Source of the DNA: Escherichia coli | Lineage (GTDB): Bacteria > Pseudomonadota > Gammaproteobacteria > Enterobacterales > Enterobacteriaceae | Assembly (NCBI GenBank): GCA_021307345.1 | Contig: CP089930.1 | Coordinates: 1-64,000 of the forward strand | DNA length: 64,000 nucleotides | Direction: 5' to 3' | Part shown: positions 9,253-20,972 of the stretch, piece by piece | How positions within the stretch are numbered: position 1 is the first letter of the stretch | Layout of the letters: each line of letters starts with the position of its first letter | Notes under the pieces: model-generated | Told to the model about the DNA's origin: nothing | Database searches by the model: none | Seen by the model: only the letters and a program-made list of their open reading frames with translations | Made by a program: the position numbers and the translations under genes

Positions 9253-10156
9253 TCGCCCTCCTGAGAGACGGGATTTACGTGCATCCAGTGCATCACGCAT
9301 AACGGTGATCGCATCGGTGCTGTTGACAAGTTCATCAGCCAGTCCGGCATCAATGGCCTCCTGACCGCTGTACACTGCAGCCTCTGTATCCAGCACAGCC
9401 TGCACAGACAGGCCGGTATATGCCGACACCTTCTGCGCAAACATCCGGCGGGTTGCATCCATCCGGGACTGCAGTGTCTCCCGGACGTCATCCGGAAGAT
9501 GGCTGTAGGGGTTGCCATCCACCTTATGGCTGCCGCTGTAAATCAGCGTGATTTCCACACCCTGTTTCTCCAGCGCAGCACCGTAATTACTGTGAGCCAT
9601 CATGACGCCGATGGAGCCTGTCCGGGCGGTCTGCGTGACCAGACGCCGGGAGGCGGCACTGGCAAGCAGCTGACCTGCACTGCAGTTCATATCGTTGGCC
9701 AGCGCCCATACCGGTTTTATGTCACGCACACGGGCAATGATGTCAGCGCAGTCAAATGCTCCCGCCACCATTCCGCCTGGCGTGTCCATATCGAGCAGAA
9801 TGCCGTCCACCATCGGGTCGCTGGCAGCCTGTTGCAGACGGGCGATAATGCCGTTGTAACCGGTCATCCCCGAATACGGCTGCAGCGCCCGCGTCCGGCT
9901 GACCAGCGTGCCGGACACCGGCAGCACGGCGATGCCGTTCATGACCTGATAACTGCGGGCCTGTCGTGGTCCGTCATCATCACCGGATAATGCCAGCGTC
10001 GCGAGTGCCTCCTGGGCAGTCAGGCTGTCGCCGGACACCGCATCCGTCAGGCGGCTGATCCCAAGCTGGCCTGCAAGCGCACAAAAGAAAACCCGCGCAT
10101 AAGCGGGTTCAAGCATCAGCGGCTCATTAAAGGCCATACTGGCAATATGCGGGAGA

Positions 10157-10176
<20 letters not shown>
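8845..10176 (-). CDS. C: Prohead protease C
   Basis: The start is a GTG at 10176 with AGGAGGAG immediately upstream, giving about 443 residues beginning (V/M)TAELRNLPHIASMAF, slightly longer than remembered for lambda C (439). It is a serine peptidase of the SppA/S49 family. The catalytic Ser lies in MNCSAGQLLASAASR, with a likely catalytic Lys in GSHKVDGNP. It matures the prohead by cleaving scaffold and portal. The C terminus (LASDTNKELLNTPEALPV) differs from the lambda end I remember. It overlaps the end of B by 20 bp. Confidence 0.93.
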
Positions 10177-13857
<3,681 letters not shown>

Positions 13858-13883
<26 letters not shown>

Positions 13884-14403
13884 TCAGCAACCCCGGTATC
13901 AGTTCATCCAGCGCGGCTGCTTTGTTCATGGCTTTGATGATATCCCGTTTCAGGAAATCAACATGTCGGTTTTCCAGTTCCGGAAAACGCCGCTGCACCG
14001 ACAGGGGGATCCCGTCGAGAATACTGGCAATTTCACCTGCGATCCGCGACAGCACGAAAGTACAGAATGCGGTTTCCACCACTTCAGCGGAGTCTCTGGC
14101 ATTTTTCAGCTCCTGTGCGTCGGCCTGCGCACGCGTAAGTCGATGGCGTTCGTACTCAATAGTCCCTGGCTGCAGATCTGTCTCGCTGGCCTGCCGCAGT
14201 TCTTCAACCTCCCGGCGCAGCTTTTCGTTCTCAATTTCAGCATCCCTTTCGGCATACCATTTTATGACGGCGGCAGAGTCATAAAGCACCTCATTACCCT
14301 TCCCGCCACCTCGCAGAACGGGCATTCCCTGCTCCTGCCAGTTCTGAATGGTACGGATGCTCGCACCGAAAATGTCAGCCAGCTGCTTTTTGTTGACTTC
14401 CAT
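13858..14403 (-). CDS. Nu1: Terminase small subunit Nu1
   Basis: A 181-residue DNA-packaging protein of lambda Nu1 length. The N-terminal winged helix-turn-helix (MEVNKKQLADIFGASIRTIQNW) recognises the R sites of cosB just upstream. A Walker-type ATP-binding segment (GGGKGNE) follows, and the C-terminal helices dimerise and bind A. It is the first late structural gene after cos. Confidence 0.96.
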
Positions 14404-14427
14404 TGTTCATTCCACGGACAAAAACAG

Positions 14428-14624
14428 AGAAAGGAAACGACAGAGGCCCAAAAGTTCGTTTTCAGCACCTGTCGTTTCCTTTCTTTTCAGGGGGTATTTT
14501 AAATAAAAACATTAAGTTACGACGAAGAAGAACGGAAACGCCTTAAACCGGAAAATTTTCATAAATAGCGAAAACCCGCGAGGTCGCCGCCCCGTAACCT
14601 GTCGGATCGCCGGAAAGGACCCGC
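14428..14624. other. cos: cos site (cosB R elements, cosN, cosQ)
   Basis: The lambda 12-base cohesive-end sequence is present at 14581-14592 (aggtcgccgccc; GGGCGGCGACCT on the other strand). Toward Nu1 there are three R-type terminase-binding elements: AAGGAAACGACAG at 14430-14442, its inverted form CTGTCGTTTCCTTTC at 14469-14483, and aacggaaacgc at 14531-14541. On the other side GGGTCCTTTCCG (14611-14622, minus strand) corresponds to cosQ. Order and spacing are those of lambda, so packaging specificity should be lambda-like. Confidence 0.92.
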
Positions 14625-14627
14625 AAA

Positions 14628-14644
14628 ATGATAATAATTATCAT
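14628..14644. promoter_or_regulatory. Perfect Fur-box-like palindrome
   Basis: ATGATAAT-A-ATTATCAT is a perfect 17-bp palindrome whose core TGATAATAATTATCA equals the published 7-1-7 Fur consensus. It lies 148 bp upstream of the plus-strand gene at 14792 and only 4 bp outside cosQ. The AT-rich palindrome could also serve packaging or bend DNA, so Fur binding is an inference from the motif. Confidence 0.5.
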
Positions 14645-14717
14645 CTACATGTCACAACGTGCATCTACGCCATCAAACCACGTCAAATAATCAATTATGA
14701 CGCAGGTATCGTATTAA

Positions 14718-14731
14718 TTGATCTGCATCAA
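14718..14731 (+). promoter_or_regulatory. Perfect FNR-type site with class II promoter spacing
   Basis: TTGAT-CTGC-ATCAA matches the FNR consensus TTGATNNNNATCAA exactly. A -10-like element (gacaat, 14753-14758) would place a start near 14765, putting the site centre at about -41, the classical FNR-activated position. The gene at 14792 starts about 27 nt further on. This predicts anaerobic induction of the accessory genes independently of the phage late operon. Confidence 0.6.
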
Positions 14732-14791
14732 CTTAACGTAAAAACAACTTCAGACAATACAAATCAGCGACACTGAATACAGGGCAACCTC

Positions 14792-15025
14792 ATGTCAACG
14801 AAGAACAGAACCCGCAGAACAACAACCCGCAACATCCGCTTTCCTAACCAAATGATTGAACAAATTAACATCGCTCTTGATCAAAAAGGGTCCGGGAATT
14901 TCTCAGCCTGGGTCATTGAAGCCTGCCGCCGGAGACTGTGCTCAGAAAAAAGAGTTTCTCCTGAAGCAAACAAAGAAAAGAGTGACATTACTGAATTGCT
15001 CAGAAAACAGGTCAGACCAGATTGA
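14792..15025 (+). CDS. YlcI-like DUF3950 small protein
   Basis: A 77-residue basic protein (MSTKNRTRRTTTRNIRFP), resembling the YlcI/DUF3950 family of lambda and DLP12. The segment RNIRFPNQMIEQINIAL...GNFSAWVIEACRRRL looks like a ribbon-helix-helix DNA-binding fold. No function has been established that I know of. It is plus strand, opposite to the structural genes, so it is a lysogenic-conversion-type gene likely read from its own promoter with the FNR-like site upstream. The C terminus is longer than in the YlcI I remember. Confidence 0.75.
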   Translation: MSTKNRTRRTTTRNIRFPNQMIEQINIALDQKGSGNFSAWVIEACRRRLCSEKRVSPEANKEKSDITELLRKQVRPD

Positions 15026-15082
15026 AGCAATTTAGATAATCGTGCAGACTACGCCCCCTCATATCACATGGAAGGTTTATCT

Positions 15083-15493
15083 ATGGATCAGGTAGTCATT
15101 TTTAAACAAATATTTGATAAAGTTCGAAACGATTTAAACTATCAATGGTTTTATTCTGAGCTAAAACGTCACAATGTCTCACATTACATTTACTATTTAG
15201 CCACAGAGAATGTTCATATTGTATTAAAAAATGATAATACAGTGTTATTAAAGGGCCTAAAAAACATTGTGTCTGTCAAATTTTCAAAGGATAGGCATCT
15301 TATAGAAACGACCTCTAATAAGCTGAAATCCAGAGAGATCACATTTCAGGAATACAGAAGAAACCTTGCTAAAGCAGGAGTTTTTCGGTGGGTTACAAAT
15401 ATCCACGAAAACAAAAGGTATTACTATACCTTTGATAATTCATTACTATTTACTGAGAACATTCAGAACACTACACAAATATTTCCGCACTAA
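15083..15493 (+). CDS. YbcV-like DUF1398 protein
   Basis: A 136-residue protein from [14 protein letters not shown]. The start at 15083 is chosen because GGAAGG lies 7 nt upstream; an in-frame ATG at 15068 is the alternative. It closely resembles DLP12 YbcV, a DUF1398 protein of unknown function. The C-terminal part ([19 protein letters not shown]) is well conserved in the family. It follows the DUF3950 gene by 57 bp and is probably co-transcribed. An 8-bp inverted repeat at 15502-15530 could end the transcript. Confidence 0.8.
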   Translation: MDQVVIFKQIFDKVRNDLNYQWFYSELKRHNVSHYIYYLATENVHIVLKNDNTVLLKGLKNIVSVKFSKDRHLIETTSNKLKSREITFQEYRRNLAKAGVFRWVTNIHENKRYYYTFDNSLLFTENIQNTTQIFPH

Positions 15494-16007
15494 ATCATAA
15501 CGTCCGGTTTCTTCCGCGCCAGAACCGGACTCGCTGGCATGATGAAATATGTGTACCCGGTAACCCCGGTGTGCATCGTTTTTGATTATTCCCGCACACT
15601 CGCGCAGAAGGAGTTCCCCGTCAGGCTACAGTCATAATTAATGCAAGAGTACAGCGACGATACAGCGCATGATGTGTCAGGCTTGAATACCTTTATCCGT
15701 TAAAAGGGATATCAGTTAAGTTATCCCGTGTAGGGTATAAGCCATTGTCGAGACCACTCATTGAATGGCCTCTGCAATAACCGATGTCTTTCCATCAGTC
15801 CGCCACCACAAAGAATCTTTTTTGCCATAAGGCAGGAGGTTCATCTTTCAGTGGCTGCCGGTGTTATTTCTCCACTTACTGGCTTGGGTTGTTTCGTGGT
15901 ACTGCCGTTAACTGGTGGCCCAGAATAAATTCCGGTTTCATTATCAAGCCCACCCGTAAATGGGCTTTGTAATGAAGAGTTGTTATGAAAATTGCTCTAA
16001 ACAAGCA
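15494..16007. other. 514-bp gene-poor spacer with two hairpins
   Basis: No convincing gene. A strong inverted repeat GTCCGGTT...AACCGGAC spans 15502-15530 just after the DUF1398 gene, without a T-run. A second repeat AAGCCCA...TGGGCTT spans 15946-15967 near the end of the convergent GIY-YIG gene. The 62-codon frame in the middle (15784-15972) has a biased, Cys/Phe/His-rich composition and no ribosome-binding site, so I do not count it. Confidence 0.6.
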
Positions 16008-16496
16008 TTAATAGCCATCAGAAGTAATCGCTACAGATTTCAATCCCTCAATGTCATCCTTGGACAGGGCGAACCATTCACCGTGCTTTCTCTTTGCGGC
16101 AAATTTGCGATGAAGCATGTTTTCAGTTTCTCTTCCACCAGGGATCAGGCACTCAAGCTTCAAGCAGTCTGGTCCAGAGTTGCCAAGCGATTTGATGCGT
16201 TGTGGAATGTTGGATGAATACCCAATTTTGGTTAGCCCAGTTTTCTTCGATGACAAAACGTATACCTGAGGAGGTTCTTTTCTCTGGTCTTCCATTACAC
16301 GTCTCATTGTTGCCATAAGTCCGCCGTGCATCAGCATTTCAACAAAGAACGCTGACCGAACACCTGACGACTTAAGCATGCCAGAAAATTCACTTGCCAA
16401 TTCCATTAACTCTGCGATGTTTTCAGGAACTTTTTGGCAGTTATCTTCCTTGTATAAGGAAATCATTCTTTGAAGCTTTTCTTCTAATTGGTTCAT
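16008..16496 (-). CDS. GIY-YIG nuclease family protein (T5orf172/MUG113-type)
   Basis: A 162-residue protein starting MNQLEEKLQRMISLYKED. The start at 16496 is preferred over a further-upstream frame opening that lacks a ribosome-binding site. The N-terminal half is helical. From about residue 80 there is a GIY-YIG-like core, with VYVLSSKKTGLTKIGYS as the paired motif strands, then IPQRIKSL and a Glu in GRETENMLHRKF as candidate metal ligand. Homologs occur as accessory genes in phages. The substrate is unknown. It sits downstream of Rz on the late strand but behind a terminator, so Q-modified transcription is expected to express it. Confidence 0.8.
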   Translation of the reverse strand: MNQLEEKLQRMISLYKEDNCQKVPENIAELMELASEFSGMLKSSGVRSAFFVEMLMHGGLMATMRRVMEDQRKEPPQVYVLSSKKTGLTKIGYSSNIPQRIKSLGNSGPDCLKLECLIPGGRETENMLHRKFAAKRKHGEWFALSKDDIEGLKSVAITSDGY

Positions 16497-16645
16497 AGCG
16501 TCTTTACCTTTTAGAAAGTGAGCCTGTCTCACAGAAAAGCCGCCCCGAGATGGTCGCCACCATATACGGCAGTTCTCAGGCTCAACTTTCTGAAAGGCTC
16601 GGGTGATGTAATATGCGCGTGAGATGCGCTGTGAAATTCAGATGT

Positions 16646-16670
16646 AAAAAAAGCCCCGCATCGCGAGGCT
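16646..16670 (-). terminator. Terminator after Rz
   Basis: On the minus strand, AGCCTCG-CGATG-CGGGGCT (a near-perfect stem) is followed by seven T residues. It lies 32 bp past the Rz stop, separating the lysis cassette from the GIY-YIG gene and the structural genes. Q-antiterminated polymerase must pass it for head and tail synthesis. Confidence 0.8.
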
Positions 16671-16701
16671 CATTAAATGGACTTTGTGATTTGCAAAAAA
16701 A

Positions 16702-17160
16702 TTATTTCAGGCATTGCGTCCTGATGTATTCCTGCAGGTAGTTAACCTGCGCGGTTATCTTGTCGATTCCACTTCGGAGACGGTAATAATTGAGTTCAGC
16801 ATCTGCTGTAAGTCCTGGGCTTTCTCCATCGCCCATGCCGCTGGCTCCGGTCGTTGACTTTGCACAGGTGGCGGCGACTTGCAGGCGCTTACGCCCAGCA
16901 GAAACATCAGCACGGAGACTTTCGATAGTCGCGTTAGCATCAGCAAGCTCCTTTGTGTATCTTGCGTCGAGTTCTGCTACATCACGTTGACGCTTCCGCA
17001 TGTCAGCGATGGTGGCGTTCGCCTTCTCCAGTTCACTGGCCTTGTTATCGCGCTGCTCTTTGTAGGCGATTGCGTTATCACGGTAATGATTAACAGCCAA
17101 TGACAGGCAGACGATGATGCAGATAACCAGAGCGGAGATAATCGCGGTTACTCTGTTCAT
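16702..17160 (-). CDS. Rz: Inner membrane spanin Rz
   Basis: A 152-residue protein starting [18 protein letters not shown], an N-terminal membrane anchor followed by a long periplasmic coiled-coil (residues about 25-100). This is the i-spanin that, with Rz1, fuses inner and outer membranes in the last lysis step. The start at 17160 overlaps the last codons of R. The outer spanin gene is embedded in another frame, as in lambda. Confidence 0.92.
   Translation of the reverse strand: MNRVTAIISALVICIIVCLSLAVNHYRDNAIAYKEQRDNKASELEKANATIADMRKRQRDVAELDARYTKELADANATIESLRADVSAGRKRLQVAATCAKSTTGASGMGDGESPGLTADAELNYYRLRSGIDKITAQVNYLQEYIRTQCLK
16755..16940 (-). CDS. Rz1: Outer membrane spanin lipoprotein Rz1 (nested in Rz)
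   Basis: A 61-residue lipoprotein read in a different frame entirely inside Rz. The ATG at 16940 is preceded by AAGGAG at good spacing. The signal peptide ends in the lipobox LGVSAC, and the mature part is short and proline-rich ([16 protein letters not shown]), typical of o-spanins. It pairs with the C terminus of Rz across the periplasm. Confidence 0.9.
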   Translation of the reverse strand: MLTRLSKVSVLMFLLGVSACKSPPPVQSQRPEPAAWAMEKAQDLQQMLNSIITVSEVESTR

Positions 17161-17654
17161 TGCTGACCCCACAAACAGATTTCACGCTCAATCTCACGAC
17201 GAGTCATGAGACCTTTCCATTGCTTACCGCCAGCATATGTCCAGCGACGTAGCTGATCACATGCGCCTTTGATATCGCCCTGGTTTATTTTGCGAAGAAG
17301 CGTCGATGTTCTGAAATTGCCAGCGCCCACGTTGTAAACGAACGAGTAAAGAGCGCCGCGCATTGTTTCCGGTATATCAACTTTTATGTACGGGTTAATT
17401 TGTCTGGCGACCGTGGCAAGGTCTTTATTCAGGAGGGCTTTGCATTCTGCTTTGGTATACGTTTTACCGAGCATGATGTCTTTTCCTGTATGCCCGTGAC
17501 ATACAGTCCATACACCAACAATATCTTTGTATGGTATGTAGCTGACACCTTCCAGACCATCGTTACCACTTGGGCCAGTGATTAACACTGATGCTATAGC
17601 AATTGCTCCGCCACCAATAGCAGCAGCAACGGCTTTTCGTAATGATGGAGGCAT
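17157..17654 (-). CDS. rrrD: SAR endolysin R (lysozyme, RrrD/phage 21 type)
   Basis: A 165-residue T4-type lysozyme with an N-terminal signal-arrest-release segment (about residues 8-27, rich in Ala/Gly/Ile) that first tethers it to the membrane. The catalytic triad is Glu in GLEG, Asp in YKDIVG and Thr in GHTG. It hydrolyses peptidoglycan glycosidic bonds after release on membrane depolarisation by the pinholin. It overlaps S by 1 bp and Rz by 4 bp. Confidence 0.94.
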   Translation of the reverse strand: MPPSLRKAVAAAIGGGAIAIASVLITGPSGNDGLEGVSYIPYKDIVGVWTVCHGHTGKDIMLGKTYTKAECKALLNKDLATVARQINPYIKVDIPETMRGALYSFVYNVGAGNFRTSTLLRKINQGDIKGACDQLRRWTYAGGKQWKGLMTRREIEREICLWGQQ

Positions 17655-17869
17655 TATTCACCTCTCGCAGCCTTGCGCTTATCTTCTTTAATCTTGAAAT
17701 AAAGGTTTGTCAGGTACGTCAGCAGGCCAAATACCAGGCTACCCAGCACACCTATTGCTGCCCACTGTGAGGGCGTGACTTTATCGAGCAGCTGTAAAAA
17801 CCAGTAGCCAGCACTGCCTGCGGAGGTGCCGTAGGCAATGCCCGTTGTTAACTTATCCATGGATTTCAT
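17654..17869 (-). CDS. essD: Pinholin S with dual start (phage 21 / EssD type)
   Basis: A 71-residue protein with two membrane segments (about residues 8-26 and 36-57) and a charged tail [11 protein letters not shown]. It begins MKSMDK. Met1 and Met4 are the known dual starts giving antiholin (71) and pinholin (68) forms, and GGAGGTGAGG sits just upstream. Pinholins make small holes that collapse membrane potential and activate the SAR endolysin encoded next. Confidence 0.94.
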   Translation of the reverse strand: MKSMDKLTTGIAYGTSAGSAGYWFLQLLDKVTPSQWAAIGVLGSLVFGLLTYLTNLYFKIKEDKRKAARGE

Positions 17870-18057
17870 AGCCTCACCTCCGCAAATAACGGATGGTGTA
17901 CACGGTTCGGAACGAAGAGGAAAGGTATAGAAGTTACATTAGCGTAAGGCTTGAACATCTATTCAAAAAGAAAAACGCCAGCGATTATTCTGGCGTAGCT
18001 GAAAGCATCATACAATTATCAAATACGAAAATTACAAAATCATTAAAACGCATCACG

Positions 18058-18789
18058 TTACATCATGTCTTTTTCTAAAAAAAATCTTGATGAATATTGA
18101 TGGGGAGGAACACCAAAATATCTTCTGAAAACACTTACAAAATATGACGTGTTTTCATAACCGCATATCTCAGCAACTTTTCCAACAGAATATAAATTGT
18201 AGCTTAATAACCTTTCCGCCATCACCATTCGCTCTTCAAGAATTAATTTACTAAATGATAAGCCTTCGTGCTTTAATTTTCTTTTTAACAGACTTTCACT
18301 CAGATACAGTCTTGAAGATATATCACAAAGTCTCCATGTTGCAGATATATCCGTGTGAATAATAGCCTTAACTTTACTTCCTAAACTATTAAGACATCCA
18401 AATAAAAAACTTTGCACTATTTTCTCTGAAGATAAGATAGCAAGACATGCAAGTGATATTTGATTTCTAACAAAATCCACAGTTCTGCCATCACAATTCA
18501 AGCATGCAATCAAGTTCTTTAACAATGAAAAATCTTCACATTCCACCATCAAGTATGCCGGATAAAACCTTCTTACAGAAAAAGGTGAGAGTGTGTTGCT
18601 TTTAAAGAAATCATTAACTGTTTTCTCTTCAACATCTACGATCATTACATGATCTATATTTGATGAAAAAAAATCTTTTAAATTGTAATCAATGAGAACA
18701 GCACTTCCTTTTTTAAACAAAATATCTTCTTTACCAATTCGGACATCAAACGAGTTCAACACCAAAATGATAGAACATATGTATGGCAT
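18058..18789 (-). CDS. AraC-family regulator, AppY/GadX-like
   Basis: A 243-residue protein. The C-terminal ~100 residues form an AraC/XylS double helix-turn-helix (TWRLCDISSRLYLSESLLKRKL, then GKVAEICGYENTSYFVSVFRRYFGVPP). The N-terminal half lacks a recognisable cupin ligand domain and resembles AppY and GadX, host regulators of anaerobic and acid responses. The ATG at 18789 follows AGGTGG; a GTG 9 bp upstream is less likely. It is AT-rich relative to the flanking phage genes. It lies between S and the Q region on the late strand, a cargo position. A role in host acid or stress gene control is inference from family. Confidence 0.85.
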   Translation of the reverse strand: MPYICSIILVLNSFDVRIGKEDILFKKGSAVLIDYNLKDFFSSNIDHVMIVDVEEKTVNDFFKSNTLSPFSVRRFYPAYLMVECEDFSLLKNLIACLNCDGRTVDFVRNQISLACLAILSSEKIVQSFLFGCLNSLGSKVKAIIHTDISATWRLCDISSRLYLSESLLKRKLKHEGLSFSKLILEERMVMAERLLSYNLYSVGKVAEICGYENTSYFVSVFRRYFGVPPHQYSSRFFLEKDMM

Positions 18790-19140
18790 ATTATCCACCT
18801 GATATCATTGGGGTTACACCAGGTAAGTATAGGTGGAAAATCAATATTCGCCAGTTCAACAATAAGGAAAATCTCATTGCATCACAAGTATAAAATTATG
18901 TATTTAACTCACAAAGACAAATTATTAAACCAATCTGTTATATTATATATAGCTGCGTGGAATCATAATATCATATATTTTGACTGGCATGTTTACCAAA
19001 TTTAAGTTGCATCTCAATGGTTTCTTCAGCGTAAACAGAGTTTTTATACAAACTGACACTCTGGGTATCATAGTGTAGTTTTTACGATTGTAAATATCCT
19101 GTATGCAGGAACTCATCCTTTTGGATGATATCGCATACAA
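18790..19140. other. AT-rich 351-bp spacer with long nested hairpin
   Basis: No supported gene. At 19100-19139, directly after the DUF523/DUF1722 stop codon, a nested inverted repeat occurs: TGTATGC...GCATACA outside and TCATCC-TTTT-GGATGA inside. It lacks a strong T-run, so it may be an RNA processing or weak termination signal for the upstream gene. The remainder is AT-rich and probably contains the AraC-gene promoter. Confidence 0.55.
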
Positions 19141-20100
19141 TTAATTTACCATCAGTCTTAGAGCCAGTTCGTCCGGATAGGGATCGAAGTAATTCTGTGT
19201 AAGCAAGTAATCATTAGGATACTCACCCAGATAATGCTTCAGCAGAGTCAACGGCGCAAGAAGAGGTAATGTGCCAGAACGATAGTTAAGTATAACCTCG
19301 CTCAACTCTTTACGCTGGCGTGTACTTAAGTAGTTACTAAAATACCCCTGTATATGCATCAGCACATTCGTGTGATTTTTACGTGATGCAGGTTTTCTGA
19401 GAATCGCCATCAGCTTATCACGATACACCTCAAAGTATGATTCAAGATCCGCCCACTCGTGTATTGCAGCCACAAATGGTCCCATATCTTTATAGCCTGT
19501 CTGACTATGCGCCAACAACTGAAGCTTATAACGACTATGAAAAGCCAATAACTCTCTTCTTGATAATTTCTCCTTGTAAAGGTGATTGAGCTCATGCAAA
19601 GCAAAAACTCTTTCAACAAAATTCTCACGAAGCACTGGATCATGTAATCGCCCATCCTCTTCAACCGGTAGCCAGGAAAACTTTTCCATCAAAGTGCTCG
19701 TAAATAGTCCCACTCCATCTTTACGACCTCGATTACCATTTTCATCATAGACACGCACGCGCTCCATGCCACAGCTGGGAGATTTAGCACAAACCACAAA
19801 CCCCGATACATCCTTTAATTTGTCCATATAAGAACGACTAAACTCTGTCATTCTCTCTGTCACATCCTCATTCTGGTCGTGGCTGAAACACATCCGTATA
19901 TTTCCTTGCGTCGAGCGCACAAGACGTAGAGCAGGACGCGGAACTGGCAGCCCTATAGCCATTTCCGGACATACTGGTCTGAATGTTACCCATTCCACTA
20001 ATTTGTCCATTAAAAAGTCAGCTCTTTTGTGACCACCATCAAAACGAACAGCAGAACCGGCCAAACAACCGCTGATTCCAATCACAGGTTTTTTTATCAT
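19141..20100 (-). CDS. DUF523 (TudS-like) plus DUF1722 (YbgA-like) fusion protein
   Basis: A 319-residue two-domain protein. Residues about 1-150 are DUF523, the family of the thiouracil desulfidase TudS. Cysteines in ISGCLAG, RPVCPEM and SPSCGM match the three ligands of its [4Fe-4S] cluster, and Glu and Ser near the second and third match catalytic residues. Residues about 180-305 are DUF1722, which in E. coli stands alone as YbgA. GGGGGAGGAT gives a strong ribosome-binding site before the ATG at 20100. It is unusual prophage cargo, in the slot between Q and S. Desulfuration of thiolated uracil is inference from family; DUF1722 function is unknown. Confidence 0.85.
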   Translation of the reverse strand: MIKKPVIGISGCLAGSAVRFDGGHKRADFLMDKLVEWVTFRPVCPEMAIGLPVPRPALRLVRSTQGNIRMCFSHDQNEDVTERMTEFSRSYMDKLKDVSGFVVCAKSPSCGMERVRVYDENGNRGRKDGVGLFTSTLMEKFSWLPVEEDGRLHDPVLRENFVERVFALHELNHLYKEKLSRRELLAFHSRYKLQLLAHSQTGYKDMGPFVAAIHEWADLESYFEVYRDKLMAILRKPASRKNHTNVLMHIQGYFSNYLSTRQRKELSEVILNYRSGTLPLLAPLTLLKHYLGEYPNDYLLTQNYFDPYPDELALRLMVN

Positions 20101-20292
20101 ATCCTCCCCCTTGACTAATTCATTAACACATAAACTGTGTAGTGCACGGAATAAATTGCCTTTCTGGCGTCATCACTGACAATTTTTCTGTTATGGACTA
20201 TTCCTAATATAGTATGAAAGTTCTTTAAGTGATCGGTCGTAATCATCTATCTTTCATACTTACTCTCAACTATCAAAAGTACAGGATTTATT

Positions 20293-20817
20293 ATGAAGTT
20301 ATGGCCTGTGTTGACTGGCATTGCGCTCTCTTTCACTCTTATAGCATGTAAGGCCCCGACACCACCTAAAGGTGTGCAGCCGATTACAAATTTTGACGCC
20401 AACCGCTACCTCGGAAAATGGTATGAAATAGCTCGCCTCGAGAACCGGTTCGAACGTGGTCTGGAACAGGTCAGCGCTACTTATGGAAAACGGAACGACG
20501 GAGGGATTCGTGTACTTAACCGTGGATACGATCCAACGAAAAATAAATGGAGCGAGAGCGAAGGTAAAGCATACTTTACTGGAGATACTAAAACTGCAGC
20601 ATTGAAGGTTTCGTTTTTTGGCCCCTTCTATGGTGGCTATAATGTAATCAAACTGGATGATGAGTATAAGTATGCTCTTGTCAGTGGTCCGAACAGAGAA
20701 TACCTATGGATTCTGGCAAGGACCTCAACTATTCCAGATAAAGTAAAAGCAGACTATGTGCGAACCGCTCAAAAGTTGGGATTCAATGTCAATGAATTAT
20801 TATGGGTTAAACAATAA
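20293..20817 (+). CDS. Blc-like outer membrane lipocalin (lipoprotein)
   Basis: A 174-residue lipoprotein. The signal peptide MKLWPVLTGIALSFTLIAC ends at a lipobox cysteine, followed by the lipocalin signature (NFDANRYLGKWYEIARLENRF) and the second conserved block SFFGPFYGGYNVI with YLWILART. It resembles chromosomal Blc, a lysophospholipid-binding outer membrane lipocalin, but differs at many positions, so it is a second, diverged copy. It is plus strand, divergent from the DUF523/DUF1722 gene across a 192-bp promoter region and convergent with the Q region. Confidence 0.88.
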   Translation: MKLWPVLTGIALSFTLIACKAPTPPKGVQPITNFDANRYLGKWYEIARLENRFERGLEQVSATYGKRNDGGIRVLNRGYDPTKNKWSESEGKAYFTGDTKTAALKVSFFGPFYGGYNVIKLDDEYKYALVSGPNREYLWILARTSTIPDKVKADYVRTAQKLGFNVNELLWVKQ

Positions 20818-20845
20818 AATCCCTACCCGAAATGATACTTATTAG

Positions 20846-20872
20846 AAAAAAACCAGCCTTTGGGGAGGCTGG
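20846..20872 (-). terminator. tR'-type terminator downstream of Q
   Basis: On the minus strand, CCAGCCT-CCCCAA-AGGCTGG is followed by seven T residues. It lies about 100-125 bp after Q, where lambdoid phages place the terminator that stops pR' transcripts until Q acts. It would therefore gate the cargo, lysis and structural genes. Alternatively it protects against transcription from blc, though the T-run favours the minus strand. Confidence 0.75.
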
Positions 20873-20972
20873 CTAAATCAGGAAACAAGCTGTTATATGA
20901 TAATAACTACGTTGCGATTCCAACATTTAAAATGTTAGACTAATGACAATCAGACAGCAACTTTTCCTTTAA
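20873..20972 (-). promoter_or_regulatory. Probable late promoter pR' / Q-utilisation region
   Basis: This 100-bp stretch separates Q from its terminator, the standard location of pR' and the qut site. A candidate promoter on the minus strand is TTGCTG, 17 bp, TAACAT (about 20936-20964). A second AT-rich element (tatcatataaca) lies closer to the terminator. Position is the main evidence; the exact start cannot be fixed from sequence. Confidence 0.45.

Noticed and set aside
15784-15972. 62-codon frame in the spacer before the GIY-YIG gene
   Set aside because: No ribosome-binding site, odd Cys/Phe/Trp-rich composition, and it runs into a terminator-like inverted repeat.
17893-18078. 61-codon plus-strand frame between S and the AraC gene
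   Set aside because: It overlaps the end of the AraC gene and lacks a clear ribosome-binding site. The protein is lysine-rich with no family resemblance, so it was left out for lack of support.
18943-19140. 65-codon minus-strand frame between the AraC and DUF523 genes
   Set aside because: It falls in AT-rich spacer overlapping a long hairpin, with no ribosome-binding site.
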